NCBI GenBank assembly: GCA_918026815.1 | Contig: CAKJVC010000148.1 | Coordinates: 248,001 to 312,000 of the forward strand | Direction: 5' to 3' | Length of the DNA stretch: 64,000 bases | Source of the DNA: Chalara sp. BL73 | Lineage: Eukaryota; Ascomycota; Leotiomycetes; Helotiales | Shown: positions 46,876 through 59,242 of the stretch, one piece after another | Layout: every line of letters starts with the position of its first letter | How positions within the stretch are numbered: position 1 is the stretch's first letter | The notes under the pieces: model-generated | Databases searched by the model: none | Seen by the model: only the letters and a program-made list of their open reading frames with translations | What the model was told of the DNA's origin: nothing | Position numbers and translations under genes: made by a program

Positions 46876-48224
46876 GTTATACGCTATACCGGTATTTTTA
46901 ATTTTATTACGTTAAATTAAAAACTATAATTTATATCGGATTTCTAAAATAAGTTTTGTATTAAACTAAAATTAAAATACAGTTTTTAACTGCAAATTAT
47001 TCGCAAATAAATAACTAAACAAAAATTGTAAATTAGTATTTCAATTAACATTTACGGCTTTATATTAATTACTATTAAAATAATTAAAATTAGTAAATAG
47101 CTATTATCGATTTTTAACAAGTATTTTTGTAGTATAAAACGACCGGTTAATTTTTATTTTTTACAAAACGTAATTACAAAACGCGTACGTTATTTAACTA
47201 AAAAATATTTGTAAAAGCAAAACTAAAAAAAAAGTTTGTACTAAAAAAAAACTTAATAAAAAAAAAGCAAAAATACTAATAACTCGTATTTACGATTTTT
47301 AAAAATCAGTTTGTAAAAATATAGTTCGTTTATAAAAACAATACGCTAAACAAACTAACAAACACTAACAAAAGCTTAATTTCGAAATAAATTTTTTGGT
47401 ATAAATATCAACAAAAAGCTAAAAAAAATCATAAGTTATGTCATGAATGGTCACGTGATGCGGGTCGTGAGGGTGTGGGTCACGTGTTCGGTTCCTATAG
47501 GCGAGCGTCACGTGCTCCATTCTCTATTAGGTTGAGGGATCGTTCAACCACATACCTTTCCTCTCTAGTTTAGTATCGTTGAATAGAACCTTATGATAGC
47601 TACCTTTGCGCCCATATTGGCTTTGTGACAAGTTAAGCCGCAAATTAACAAACTAAATAAAAAGCTTATTTAAAATTATAAAACAAATAAATTATTTGTA
47701 CAAACTAAAACTACTAGATTTTATACGCGTATATTCTGTATTTTATGCTAAAAAGCTTCGAAAAACTGCAAACAATTCGCTATTTAGCTAAAACAACTTT
47801 AATTTACTACTTGTTATAGTAAATAACGCTAAAAAGTATAAAGTTTAAAAAGTATTAACTGTTCGACGCGTTAATAAAACGCTGAAATACCGAATTAAAA
47901 ATAAAAAATAAAATAACGACTTTAAATAGTATTTTGCAATTGTTTTAGCAAATAGTTCGTTAGTTTTTAAAAGCTTTTATAACAGCAATTTTAACAAGTT
48001 TAGTTTACTAAAAAATTTCGCGTATTAGCTTAAATACGCTAAACGTAACAAATATTTAAAGCCGAAAAAAAATAACAACAAGCCAAGCTAACTTACAAAT
48101 AAATTACAAATAGAAAAAAGTTAAATTAAAAAAAGTATAATTGTAACTGGCCGTAAAAAATAAATATCAAGTATCGCAAATAGTTTTTAAGCTCGAAAAC
48201 GAGCTTATTTAGAGAAAAAGGTAT
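46876..48224 (+). pseudogene. Outer family C element, integrase end and 3' region
   Basis: Resumes the integrase sequence after C1 (gttatacgctatacc, as in C1 near 45530) and runs to the 3' LTR. It is colinear with C1 45530-46686. It is interrupted by a solo E LTR at 47439-47630. A perfect stem-loop (aagctcg-aaaa-cgagctt, 48189-48206) and a purine stretch (agagaaaaagg) precede the LTR. Confidence 0.8.
47439..47630 (+). mobile_element. Solo family E LTR, TSD AGTTA
   Basis: A 192-bp LTR in the opposite reading to the two E LTRs at 53368-53559 and 59046-59237, with the same length and very similar sequence (reverse complement). AGTTA duplications lie at 47434-47438 and 47631-47635. Its body shows essentially no RIP although its flanks do, including three CACGTG boxes. 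Confidence 0.92.
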
Positions 48225-48411
48225 TGTTACGATTTTCAATATCGCACCAAACGCCTATTGGTTCGCTTACCAGCTCGCCTATGGTGGTCACGTGGTCATG
48301 GTCTTTATCAGGGATGCCACAGCAACAGCTACACCTTTCCTCCTTAGTTTAGTATTCTCGTATTGAAGCACCTATTATACGCCCCAACAGGCTTATAGGA
48401 TCGTGATCGTG
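48225..48411 (+). mobile_element. Outer family C 3' LTR, split by D near its end
   Basis: LTR related to those of C1 (187 bp here), TGTTACGATTTTC...GATCGTG. The final ACA is found at 61106-61108, after the D element and its duplicated TCGTG. D therefore inserted three bases from the end of this LTR. Confidence 0.85.
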
Positions 48412-48614
48412 TGTCAGGCGCCAGGATGTCACGTGCTAAGGGGCACTGAGAGGGGCTCGGTAAAGGCACTGAGGCTTGGCATGTATGGGCACGTAAGGAG
48501 TGGCCAGGGGTTCGGAGGGTATAAGTAGAGGACTCGAGACGTAGTAAAAAAAGTAAAAATTAGTTTTTGTATTAATTGCAGTTGACTTGTGCCACTTTAC
48601 TTTAGCACTTTACA
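48412..48614 (+). mobile_element. D 5' LTR
   Basis: TGTCAGGCGCCAGGATGTCACGTGC...CACTTTACA. Its first half is clean, with CACGTG at 48430-48435. Its second half is RIPed (tagtaaaaaaagtaaaaattag against tagtagagaaggtagagattag in the 3' LTR). Confidence 0.92.
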
Positions 48615-50060
48615 TTTTAATTTTTTTCACGAAGTGTAGTTCGGCACAAGTTAAAAAAGTATCGCATTTAAAATGCTATAATGTCGAAAAAAAAAAAAAA
48701 GCAGCTAAATTTGCTTTTACAGCTCGTCGATTTATTACTCGATTTTTTACAGAAAACCTGAGTTTTAATTTACCCGAAATTACTAGTACAGTTTGTGTAC
48801 GCAAAAAATCAAAAAAAAGTTAATACTCGAAAAAAATCGAAAACGAAACGTTTTAAAAACAGCAAAAAAACGACGTTGTTATAAACACACAAAATACATT
48901 AATTTGCAAATTATTTTTTGTAGCAAAACTTCAAAAAAAAATACGTTAAACGAAATAACGCAAAAAGCAAAAACTTACAAAAACAAGTAATATTGCTAAA
49001 AAACTTAAAAAAGTCAAAAAACAATTTTTTTTTTTAAAAAAACAATTGCGTAATTTAAGTAATTTTAAAAAAAGCTAAAAACTAGCCGAAAAAAAAACTA
49101 AAGCGAAACGCCGCCGGTATACTAGTAAAACGCTTTCGAACAAAATAAAGTTTAAAGCTACAAAATTTAAACGTTAATTATTTTTTTAGCAACCGGTATT
49201 AAAACTTAAAAATTTACTTAATTTTAAAAAAAAAACTTTATTAAAAGTACAGTTTTTTGTTTTAGCTGCAAAACGTTGTTTTAAAACAAATAAAAATTAC
49301 TACTTTTTTAATAATACGCAAAAAATAAACTATTGTATTTTTGTTTTCGATATAATAACAAAACGAAAGTAAAACAGCTATAAGTCGAAAATAAAAGTCG
49401 GCAATATTACATAAAAAAAGTTTATAGCTTTTTTTTATAATTTGCTTACGAATAAAAACAATCGGAAACTAAATACAGCTAACAAACTAAAAAACGTTAA
49501 ACAACAAAAAAACTAGTTAATAAAAACTTTTGTAATACATTTAAAAACGTTTAAAAAAAAGCTAAAAATCGTAAATAATATATATTGTTAACGTATACTA
49601 TTTAAAAAGCTTAAAAATAACTTAAAAACAAATATATTGCGCTATAAAATTTTTTTTAAAAGCCGGAAAACGCTAATATTTTTAGCTCGAAAAATAAAAA
49701 GCGCAAAAAAAATTATTAGCAATTTTAGTAGTTTAAGTAAAAAAGCTACAAAAAACCTATAAAAAAGCGTTAATACTTTTGCGTTTACAGCCGAATTAAA
49801 AACGCCGGCTTAACGTTTTGTAACAAAAAATATTTAAAAAAACACAAAAAGCACTTTAAGTAAAACGAATTGCACTTTTATTAATACTAGCATAAAAAAT
49901 AAACGTAGTATTATTTAATATTATTAATACAGTAAAAAAAATTATTTATTTTTTAAATGCTTTAATATAAAGTGCTATAATTGCAAAAAAAAAAATTATA
50001 TTTTTACTAATTGTTTAAAGTTTAAGCAAAAAAACGAAAAAGCTTGTTTTTAATATTTTT
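48615..50060 (+). pseudogene. D gag, RIP-degraded
   Basis: Gag placed by its zinc knuckle at 49973-50014 (CYNCKKKNYIFTNC, again with Tyr where His is expected). An N-terminal Lys-rich frame is open to about 48823. The rest is broken by stops. Confidence 0.6.
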
Positions 50061-50769
50061 TTTGCTAAAAAAAACGAACAAAAACGCAAAAAAAAAACGA
50101 ATAGTTATTTCGGTACAAATATTTAATACTAAAAAAAAAACGAAAAAAATACAAGCGCTTATTAACAGCAATATAAAACAAAACTACATAAAACAGTTTT
50201 TAACTATACAGTATAATTAAAAATCGAAAAACGCTTAGTTTTAACTAATTATAGTAAAAAAAAAAAAAGTTGTTATTTACAAAATTAACAATATCGAACT
50301 AGCAATTACTAATTTTAAAAATATTACAAAACTTTATTAATACAACTTTGTAATATACAATTTTAATATACTAAACGTTTTTTTTATATTAAAATATTTT
50401 TAACTAAAACAAATCGATTTAGTTATACGTTTTTTTACAAAAAGCTAGCAATATTTTTTTAAAACGTTTTAAATTAAAATGTTTAATGTTAAAAATTTTT
50501 GTAAAATTAACAAAAGCTAAATAATTTATTGTTTAATTTTACAGCGAATAAAAAAAAATTTAGTATTGTTTTTTTTTAAATATATAAGCTATACTAATAT
50601 GTTTAACAACGTTTTTGTAAATATTTTACTAAAACATTATTTAATAAAACACCGAATTAATTTCGAGCCGAAAACAATATTACTATAAAACTTTATTTAC
50701 TTGTTTTTTAAAAAAAAATTAATAATACTAAAAAAATATTTTGAATTTTTTTTATTAAAAAAATAAATT

Positions 50770-53362
50770 CGCCGATTTACTAGTTTTACAAAAGCGCCGA
50801 TTTTATTCGTATTTAAAAAAACCGGTTTTTTTAAACTATACATAAACTACAAAAAATTAAATAAAGTTACAATTAAAAATAAAACACTATTGTTTTTAAT
50901 TAGTAAAACGCTAAATAAACTTTGTTGCTTAAAACGATTTACAAAAATAAATTTTATTAATACTTATTACAAAATACGCATTAAAAAAAACAATAAATAA
51001 AAAACAGCGTTTTGTATTTAATATAGCTATTTCGAGTATTTAGTTTTTTTTTTTAAGTTTTCGAACGTTTTAATTATATTTTAAGTTTATATTAATTAAA
51101 CGCTAATCGATTTTGTCGATATAATTTGTATAGTTTATTTTAATAATATACTTATTTTTTTGAAAAAAATCGAAAACTATACAAAAACAGTTTATAAAGT
51201 TTTTAAAAAACTACAAAAATACAAATTATATACAAACTTTTTTAAATGTTGCTTTAATACAAATACTGTTAAGTTTTTAAGCTTTATTATAAAGCTTAAA
51301 AATATAAAAATAAATTCTTTTTGCGTAAAAACCGTAAAAAAATAGCTAGTATTTACATACTATAAAAATATTTAAGTGTTTTTAAAGTTTATTAATTTTT
51401 ATAAACGATTTATTAAAAAATACGCTTGCATTTGTATATTATTAACAAACTTTTTTAAAAAAATAAAAAAGTTTACAGCTTTTTTTCGAATAAAACTCGA
51501 AACGCTAGCAAGTTTTAAAGTTTTAAAATTAAAATTCCGAAAAACACTTTTGTTTAAATATTTTAATTCGTAACGTAAAATCAAAATAAAAACAAATAGT
51601 TTTAAATAAACTATAGCCGAAATTTTTTTGCAGCTGTTTAAAAAAAAAAAAAAACTAAATAGCATTTTATTGCTTTTTATTTAAAAAAGCTTACTTTTGT
51701 TAAGTTTCGATATAATATTTACAACATAAAATTAATAGTTATAGTTTATGCTTTTCGACAATAAAAACAATATTTTTAAAACAGTATTAATACTGTTACG
51801 ATTTGTACTAACTATAACAATTTAAAGTATTTTATAATAAAAAAAAAATTTACAAATTGTTAAACGAAATAAACCGAAAACTTAAGCGAGTTTAATTTTA
51901 TAATTAAGTTTAAATTAAACAAAGCTAATTTCGTAAACGAATTTTTACAAAAGCCGGATTATAAAAAATTAACGCTAAATCGAAAGCAAAACGAAAAAAA
52001 AATAAAAATGTTTTTTTCGACTTTTGTATAATAAACTGCGTATAGCAAAATTGTTTTATGCTTTAAAAACTATTTAAAAAATGTGTTTTTAAATAGCACG
52101 AATTAAGCGCGCTTGTATAAAGTCGCGTTTATTTCGAAAAGTAAACGTTTTTAAATCAGTAAAATATTAAAACTAAAAACAAACATAATAAAGTTATAAA
52201 CTAAAAAATACTGCAACGTAATTCGAAAAGTTAAATTTAAACTTGCTGCTAGTATAACTAGTTATAAACAATGCGTATTACAAAAAATAGCGATTATATT
52301 GTTATTAATTAAAACAGTATATAGTAAAATAATAAAACCGATTTAAAACGTTTTAACAAAACTGCAAAAAACTAATTTTTTTTAATTTAAAAAATTACTA
52401 AAAAAACTACAAAACAAAGCTAAACCGAAACAAAAAAACTATAAAATATAAACTATAAAAATAGTTTATTTCGTTATAAAAAAGCTGTATATGTTTTTAA
52501 CGAAAAATTAATACGCGCAAAAATAATTTATATATATTATAATAAAAAGCTTGCCGGCTATTTTAGCGTACGTAAAACGCGCGAACTAATAAGCCGAAAA
52601 TACTATTAATTTAATTTAAAAAATAATATTAAAAAACATATTAAAATATATATAAAATACTAAAAAAGCAAACTAAAAAAGTATTAAATTTACAGCAAGT
52701 TAGTTTTTATTTTTATTTTTTTAAAACTATAAAAAAAAATAACTATAAATTTTATTACAAATTTACTATTTAACAAAAAGCACAATTAAATATATAACTT
52801 TATATTAGTTATAATCAACAAATACACTAAACTAACACGCTATATAATTATACAAAAAAGTATTTAAATTTATAAGTTTGCAAAACTGTTTATAAACTAT
52901 ATTTATAAAAATTTCGGATTTTTAAAAAAAATTACTATTAATAAAAAGTTTGTTTTTATAAACAAATTCTGAAAAAACTTTATATATTACTTTAAAATTC
53001 GCTGCCGACTTTTTACTGTTTTTTATTTGCAAACGAACAGTTAAACAAAATAACAAAATTAAACTTTAAAATTTTATTTAAAAACGTATTGCAATTACAA
53101 ACAAAATAACTAAATTTCGAAATTAATTTTAGCAGAATTTATATACAACAACTTTGTTTATACAAATATTAGTAGTACTTTATTTAAACTATTTTACAGT
53201 TTCGATTTTAAACTAAATTTAAATATCGAAAACAACGTTTTTTAAAAAAAAAATGCTAACAATTAAAAAAAAAATTAAACTTTTAGTAAAAAAACGAAAA
53301 AAACTTTTAAATAACTTTCGAAAAACTTATAAAAAGCACAAAAAGTATTACAACGCAAAATA
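50770..53362 (+). pseudogene. D pol (RT, RNase H, first part of integrase), RIP-degraded
   Basis: The RT is readable at about 50770-51350: LYINYKKLNKVTIKNK, RFTKINFINTYYKIRI, and IVYFNNILIFLKK where the active-site DD is NN. RNase H follows at about 51480-51700. Integrase begins near 52470, and its catalytic core lies about 52840-53170, colinear with the D2 integrase. The frame KKIKLLVKKRKKLLNNFRKT (53270 on) is cut at 53367 by the E element in the middle of YNAKYKL. Confidence 0.75.
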
Positions 53363-53367
53363 CAAAC

Positions 53368-53559
53368 TGTCACGAAGCCAATATAGGCGCAAAGGTAGCT
53401 ATCATAAGGTTCTATTCGACGATACTAAACTAGAAAGGAAAGGTATGTGGTTGAACGATCCCTCAACCTAATAAAGAATGGAGCACGTGACGCTCGCCTA
53501 TAGGAACCGAACACGTGACCCACAACCTCGTAACCTGCATCACGTAACTATTCATAACA
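53368..53559 (-). mobile_element. E 3' LTR (left end)
   Basis: 192 bp, ends tgtcacgaagcc...attcataaca on the plus strand. It differs from the right LTR at about six positions, mostly G-to-A or C-to-T at the inner end (cacgtaactattcataaca against cacgtgaccattcatgaca). Confidence 0.9.
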
Positions 53560-53575
53560 TGCCCCCTTTTCGAAA

Positions 53576-53595
53576 AAAGCTCGCCCTCGAGCTTT
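53576..53595 (-). promoter_or_regulatory. Stem-loop before polypurine tract (E)
   Basis: On the minus strand aaagctcg-aggg-cgagcttt, an uninterrupted 8-bp stem, then a purine tract (cgaaaagggggca) that touches the 3' LTR. This is the best preserved of the AAGCTCG-type loops. Confidence 0.65.
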
Positions 53596-53799
53596 GTAAT
53601 AGCTCGTAATTATACGTACAACAGCTTTAATATCTCTTTTCAGTCAGCAGCCCGATTATTATTTTTACGAGATTCCGGAAACTCGTCTTTTTCAGCGCAA
53701 TTTAGCCAGTATTGCAAGTTTACGAGTAACTCAAGTTGTTTCGAATACGTGTTATAAAACGTTTTAAAAGCTGTAGCGCTGTTAGCTAACGTAGCCGCA

Positions 53800-56700
53800 A
53801 AGTACTATTCAAAATCTTTATTTTATTTTTTTCACTTGATTCGATACTTCAGCTTTTTGCGAACTATACGAACTGCAAAAACTTTCTTTACTTCGTACTT
53901 TTTATAATTATCGACAATAACAAAAAGTAGATTTGAATTAGCTTGGCCAAGCAATAAGTTGTCGGCGGCTTTTCGCAGCTTTTCTGTATAAAAAACAAAG
54001 TGAACCTTTATAGTAAGCAGTAGCTTTAACTTGTACGAATAGCTTACTATTTCGAGTATTTTAAAAAGTTTTTTTATTTAATTTGCCAGTTTACGGCTAA
54101 GCCGGTAGCTTTTCTAATTCTTAGTTGTAACTTATACCGAATCTTTTACTTTAAAATCAGATTCTCGTCGGTGCTTGTTGGCTTGTTTAACATAGCGTTC
54201 TTAAAATATTTCTATATTGTTTTTTGCAATATTTTATAACTCGTAAAGTCTAAATAACAATGCTTTAGTTTCTTTTTTGTTCAAACGTTTTTTGGCTAAG
54301 TTTCTTGTTACGAGTAATTTCTAGTCGAATAACGTACGAGTTTTATAACCACGCTTCGTAAAAAATAAAAATTGGCTTGTTGTTGCATATAAAAGCAAAG
54401 CTTGTTGCAAGTTAATAATAGAAACTTATTCGTTTCAGTTATTTTAATAATAATTCATATATAGCTGTAGTTTCTAATTAAAATACTGATTCACGACCTC
54501 CGTTTGCTTATTAGTTTAAAAATAATTTACAGTCGATAGTTTAATTTTAATTTGTAACTGTTCGCAAAACTCGTTTTAAAAGTCAAATACAAATTGAAAG
54601 TTTCGATCTGAAGTTATCGAATTCGAAATTTTTACATGCCGTATAACGTGTGTAAAAAACAAAAAAGTTAGCTGTTTAGCCGTAATTGTATTTTTTACAA
54701 GTATCGATATTAAGCGTTTTTTTAGTCGATCTACAAAAATAGCTACTATATTGTAATTGTTTTTGTTTTTAGGGCACTTTTTAAAATCCACCGTAAAGTA
54801 TTGCTAGAGTCGATCAAAAACTGGTAACTAATACAGCAATCCAGGCTTTTTATTTTTAAGCACATAAGCTTTGCGGCATACGTAGCAGTTAAAGCAATAT
54901 CGAACAATATTACTTGCTAAGCCGGCTTAGCTGTATCGAGCTTTTAGAAGCTAAGTTAGCTTTGCTTGCTCTAAGTAGCCAGTTGCGGGTTTATTATAAG
55001 CTTTTTTAATTATTGCAGTCCGTAAAAGCATTGATTAATTTAGCATTTTGTTAAGTACATACAGCTTTTTTAGCCGTAACAGCAATCTTTTTTTTGTTAA
55101 CCAAATATCATTTTTAAATTTAGTTTTTTCTCGCAATTTCTTTAAGTTTGCGAATGTGCGATTAGCTTTTAAAATTGCAAATATTAGCTGTGCGCTGTTG
55201 TATTCTGGTAACTCTTCAATTGCGGCCAGTTGCAGATCTGTAACAATAGCTTCATTTATTCTAAAGCGAAAAATTATTAGCTGTGTTCGATATTTAACGA
55301 TAGCTTTTTTTTGTGCTTTTACGTTTTTATATTTTCGACTTAACGCGTCAGCCTGTAAATTAGCTTTTTTTTCCCGATACATAAGTTTATAATTGTACCG
55401 TAAAAGCAGTTCGGCCTATCGAGCTTGCCTAGCCGACAGTTTTTTAGTTGTTATAAAATATTTCAATATTTTATAATCCGAAAATATCTTGAAAAAAGCC
55501 GTTGTTTATATTTTTTGCAGCTCTGATTTTTATCTCTTAATAGCTTTTATAATCGCGAGCATTTCTTTGTTATAAATATCGTAATTAATTTCGGCTGTTT
55601 GCATAGTTTTCGTGAAGTATACTACAAAATGCTAAAGCTCTGTAACTGGATCTTGTTGAAATAATACTTTTTTTACTACTTCGTTTAATACGTCAGTTTC
55701 GATTATTGTTTCGGAATCAGAATTGTAGTACTGTAAAATAAACGCTGTTAGCATAGCATTTTTAAGCTTTTTAAATGCTTTTTAACAAGCTTCGCTCTAT
55801 ATGTACAAGTTGCTTTTAACTGTAAGTAACGTCAGCAGCCTAAATATACGCCCGTAGCTTTTAATAAAGCGCTTGTAAAAATTACAGAACTTTAGAAATA
55901 ACTGTACGCTTTTAACAGTTGTAAAAAGCTTTCACTTTTGTACTGCGTCGACTTTTGCTAAGTTTACTTTAATGCTTTCTGTAAATACGATAAATCTCAA
56001 ATATTTAGTGCAAGTAACACTAAATTCGGATTTGCGAATATCGACCTGTAAGCCAGCTTCTTGTAAGCATTCCAGTATTGTTTTTACGTGTATTTCATGC
56101 TTTGCAAGATTTTCCGAGTAAATCAGAATGTTATCCAAATAAACTGTGCAAAAGTTATTTAAATATTTAAATAACACGTCGTTTATATATTTCTAGTACG
56201 TTGCAAACTCGTTTGTTAGTTTTTTAAACAGCACTTTGCATTTGTACAAGCCGTAACGAGTCCGAAACGTTGTTAGTTCTTCAGATTCAAAATTTATCCG
56301 AATACAGTAAAACGCTTGTTTAATATTTAGCTTAGTAAAAATTTTTGTTTTGCTTAGCTTTCTTAATGTTTTTTTAATCAACGGTAAAAAGTATCGGTTT
56401 TTTACAGTTAAGTTATTAAGCTTACGAAAGTCGATACAAAACCGTAATTTTTTGTTAAGCTTTATAACAAACAACACAAAAGCTGCAAAAAAAAATTAGC
56501 TGGCTTCTATAAAACTTTTTTTCAAGTTTTTAACTAGAAATCTTTTTACTTCTTGCAGTTTTTGTATAAATAAGTTGCGCAAAAAGCTATAGCTTAGTTT
56601 TTTCTTGTTGTTAAAGTTTTTAAGCACGATTTTGTAATTATACAAGCGATGTAGCAGTAGTTTGTTGAATGCTATTTTCGAAAACACGTCGATATACTTC

Positions 56701-57500
56701 CGATATTGCAGAAAAAGAATACGCCGTAACTAGTCAAGTTCAAATTCTTTAGTTTCCTGTTTTGAAACTAAGTCCTTTTGCAAACTATTTATTAAATAAT
56801 TAATTTCGAACAAGCTAATAGTAAACAAAGTGTTTTTTTTTTTTTCAAGTTAAAATAAAACGCAAAAGCCGAAATACTAGCAATATCGATCGTTGCGGCA
56901 AGTTGTTTTACTTTACGAGCTATAGCAAATACGTAAACTAGCTAAACAACACTCGATAACGCTCGATTTATTTTTTAATAACTGTTTTTTTGATTTTGCT
57001 TCCAAATACTAGCGGTTCTTTTTAGCAACGTTCTTGATTTCCAGAAATTATCCAGCAGCTAATCTTTTCGTACAGCGTTTTATTAATAACGTAAGTTTAC
57101 AGTAGCTAATAAATTTTTTTTTTTGTTACAACTGTTTTGTTCCAAGTTTTTAGCTTTTGTTCCTGATTTTCAAGCTATATTAAACTGTAATTTGCACAAT
57201 CGACTAACACTTTGTTTTAAACACACTACACTTTTCTTAATATTATATCTTTACTTCTAAAAAAAGTGATTATAAATAGCGTGTTGCAGTTCAAGTAGCT
57301 TTCTATTTGCAAGTTTAAAGCAAAGTAATCCGTAACAACGATTCGGCTTTTTCTATTATATTTTACAAGCTTTTTCGAGTAAGAAAGTTGTTAGCGTTGT
57401 AAGCTTAAATGTCGACAAACTAAATTTGCAAATTTACTATTTATAAACGTGTAACTATTTACTTTCGTATTAATAAGCGTAAACGATTTAATACTAATTC
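53800..57500 (-). pseudogene. E pol (protease to integrase), damaged
   Basis: Minus-strand blocks in order. RT at 56477-55932 (LRFCIDFRKLNNLTVKNRYF, KTKIFTKLNIKQAFYCIRIN, TVYLDNILIYSENLAKH, LQVDIRKSEFSVTCTKYL). The RNase H/linker frame is at 55382-55035. The integrase catalytic core is at 54791-54576 (VAIFVDRLKKR, then SNSITSDRNFQFVFDF, where TSDRGPQF would be usual). The integrase C-terminal region follows to about 53800. Stops separate the blocks, as expected from mild RIP. The gene cannot make a full polyprotein. Confidence 0.8.
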
Positions 57501-57699
57501 TATTACGGCTAACAGTACAAAGTAAAGTTAAACTGATTTTTTTTACTAATTAGTTCAGATTTATGCTTAAATCAACGTTGTATAACTTTAAAAAAAAGTC
57601 TTTTTTTAAAGTTAAGCGTTTTTCGACTTCGTATTCTAAACTGTTTTTTTACTAGTTTTTTTTACAGCTGCGACTCTCTTTTCTTTTACGAAGCAATTG

Positions 57700-58700
57700 C
57701 GCGAAAAATGACTAATTTTTTTGTAAAAAAAACACTGTTTGTTCAAGTATTCAAGCACGCGTTCAGCGTTCTTGAAAACTAGTAAAGCGCGAAAAACTTA
57801 AAAAATAAGTAGTTCGATTTTAAAAACAAGTGCAGTACAAGTCTTTTCGGGTGCTTTCTCAGCTGTAGCGGCTAGCAGTAAAAGTTTTAATCTGTTAAAG
57901 CAATCCGTACGATTTTTTGCTTTTTTTAAAGCTTGATCAATTAACAAGCACTTATCAGCTACTTTTTTGTACGTCGCTAGCGTATCGATTACTGAAGCTA
58001 TAGCTACTTGCAAATTAACTGTAAGCTTCTTATAAAGTTCGAATTTTTATTCTGAGCTAAAAATTTAAGCTTTTTCTACAAAGTGCAAAAACGACGTGTA
58101 AAACTCCGAAAACGTTTAATTTGCTTTTATAGTCAGTCGACAAAACGAGCTGCAAGCGTTTTGCAGCTTAAACGAGTCCGTATAAATTGTTTCTAAGTAA
58201 TCAATTATCTCGTCAGCAGTTGCAAACTGATTCTCGCCCGTATTGTATCGTGCTTTAAAGTGCTTTTAAGCATTACTTGCTGTACGTCCAAATACGTAAA
58301 ACATTTTTAACTTTTTATTATTAAAGTAATTTTTATTAACTCTGAATTTTCTTTTAATCTGCAGTTTTTAAGTATCAAATAACGTATCTTCTTTCTTATT
58401 CAGTAAATCAAAGTTAAAAACCGCTACAAAACGACGTAAGCGTTAAAAATTCTCCGATACAAGCTTTAAACAAGTACTTTTCAAGTAATCAATAATAATC
58501 TGTTTCCGATCCAGTTCAGCTTGCACGCTTTCTGCAAGTTCCTTAAGTATAGCAATACGGTCGTTATGCGTAGCTACTTTAGCTCTAGTAGCAAGTATTT
58601 CATTTTCTTATTCAACAATTGTATCGCTAGCCGTAAATACAGCTTTAAAAAGCTTTTTATCTGTAAACTTCTTTATATTTTTCACATTTTTACAATCAAG
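57700..58700 (-). pseudogene. E gag, damaged
   Basis: The minus-strand frame 58013-57798 (VADKCLLIDQALKKAKNRTD) looks like the end of a Gypsy Gag. Further open pieces lie upstream to about 58700 (Lys-rich, starting KKFTDKKLFKAVF...). Stops interrupt them. The limits are approximate and no intact zinc knuckle was located. Confidence 0.5.
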
Positions 58701-58799
58701 TAATTAAGCAAACAAAAACTTATTTTTTAGTTCTTTAAGCGTAAAAGTGACTTGTCGGTTTGTGTTCGATTCACTGCGAAAACAAGCTATTTTTCGAAG

Positions 58800-58935
58800 C
58801 AAGTATTAAGTATCAGATAAGCAAGTCTAATAAGCAAGTCGAGTTTCGAGTCGAGTTTAATCAAGTATCAAGTCGAGTAGTGTGTAAAGTATCCGTAAGC
58901 AAGTCGAGTCAAGTCAAGTCAAGTCGAGAACAAGT
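58800..58935 (-). repeat. Irregular CAAGT/CGAGT repeats in E leader
   Basis: A cluster of short units (caagtcgagt, caagtcaagt, aagtatcaagtcgag) lies in the E leader between the 5' LTR and gag. It is noncoding and may be slippage product. Confidence 0.6.
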
Positions 58936-59045
58936 TCTTTGCTGGCGCATTCACCTAATACATGTAGTATAAGTACGAGCGACAGCGAAAAGATCAGTAT
59001 GATTGAATTCCTTTTCAGGAATGAAGTTGGATGAGTTTAGTATTC

Positions 59046-59237
59046 TGTCACGAAGCCAATATGGGCGCAAAGGTAGCTATTATAAGGTTCTATTCGACGA
59101 TACTAAACTAGAAAGGAAAGGTATGTGGTTGAACGATCCCTCAACCTAATAGAGAATGGAGCACGTGACGCTCGCCTATAGGAACCGAACACGTGACCCA
59201 CAACCTCGTAACCTGCATCACGTGACCATTCATGACA
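59046..59237 (-). mobile_element. E 5' LTR (right end)
   Basis: 192 bp, nearly the same as 53368-53559 and the reverse complement of the solo LTR at 47439-47630. It is better preserved at its outer end (atcacgtgaccattcatgaca) than the left LTR is at its inner end. It contains several CACGTG boxes. Confidence 0.92.
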
Positions 59238-59242
59238 CAAAC

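Larger units (their letters stand above)
53368..59237 (-). mobile_element. Gypsy element E, complete, moderately RIPed, TSD CAAAC
   Basis: A 5870-bp element on the minus strand with 192-bp LTRs (53368-53559 and 59046-59237) and CAAAC at 53363-53367 and 59238-59242. It inserted into the D integrase. It is less RIPed than A1, C1 and D: RT and integrase stretches of 60-110 codons survive, and the active site is YLDN rather than YLNN. It is therefore the youngest complete element in the nest. Confidence 0.92.
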
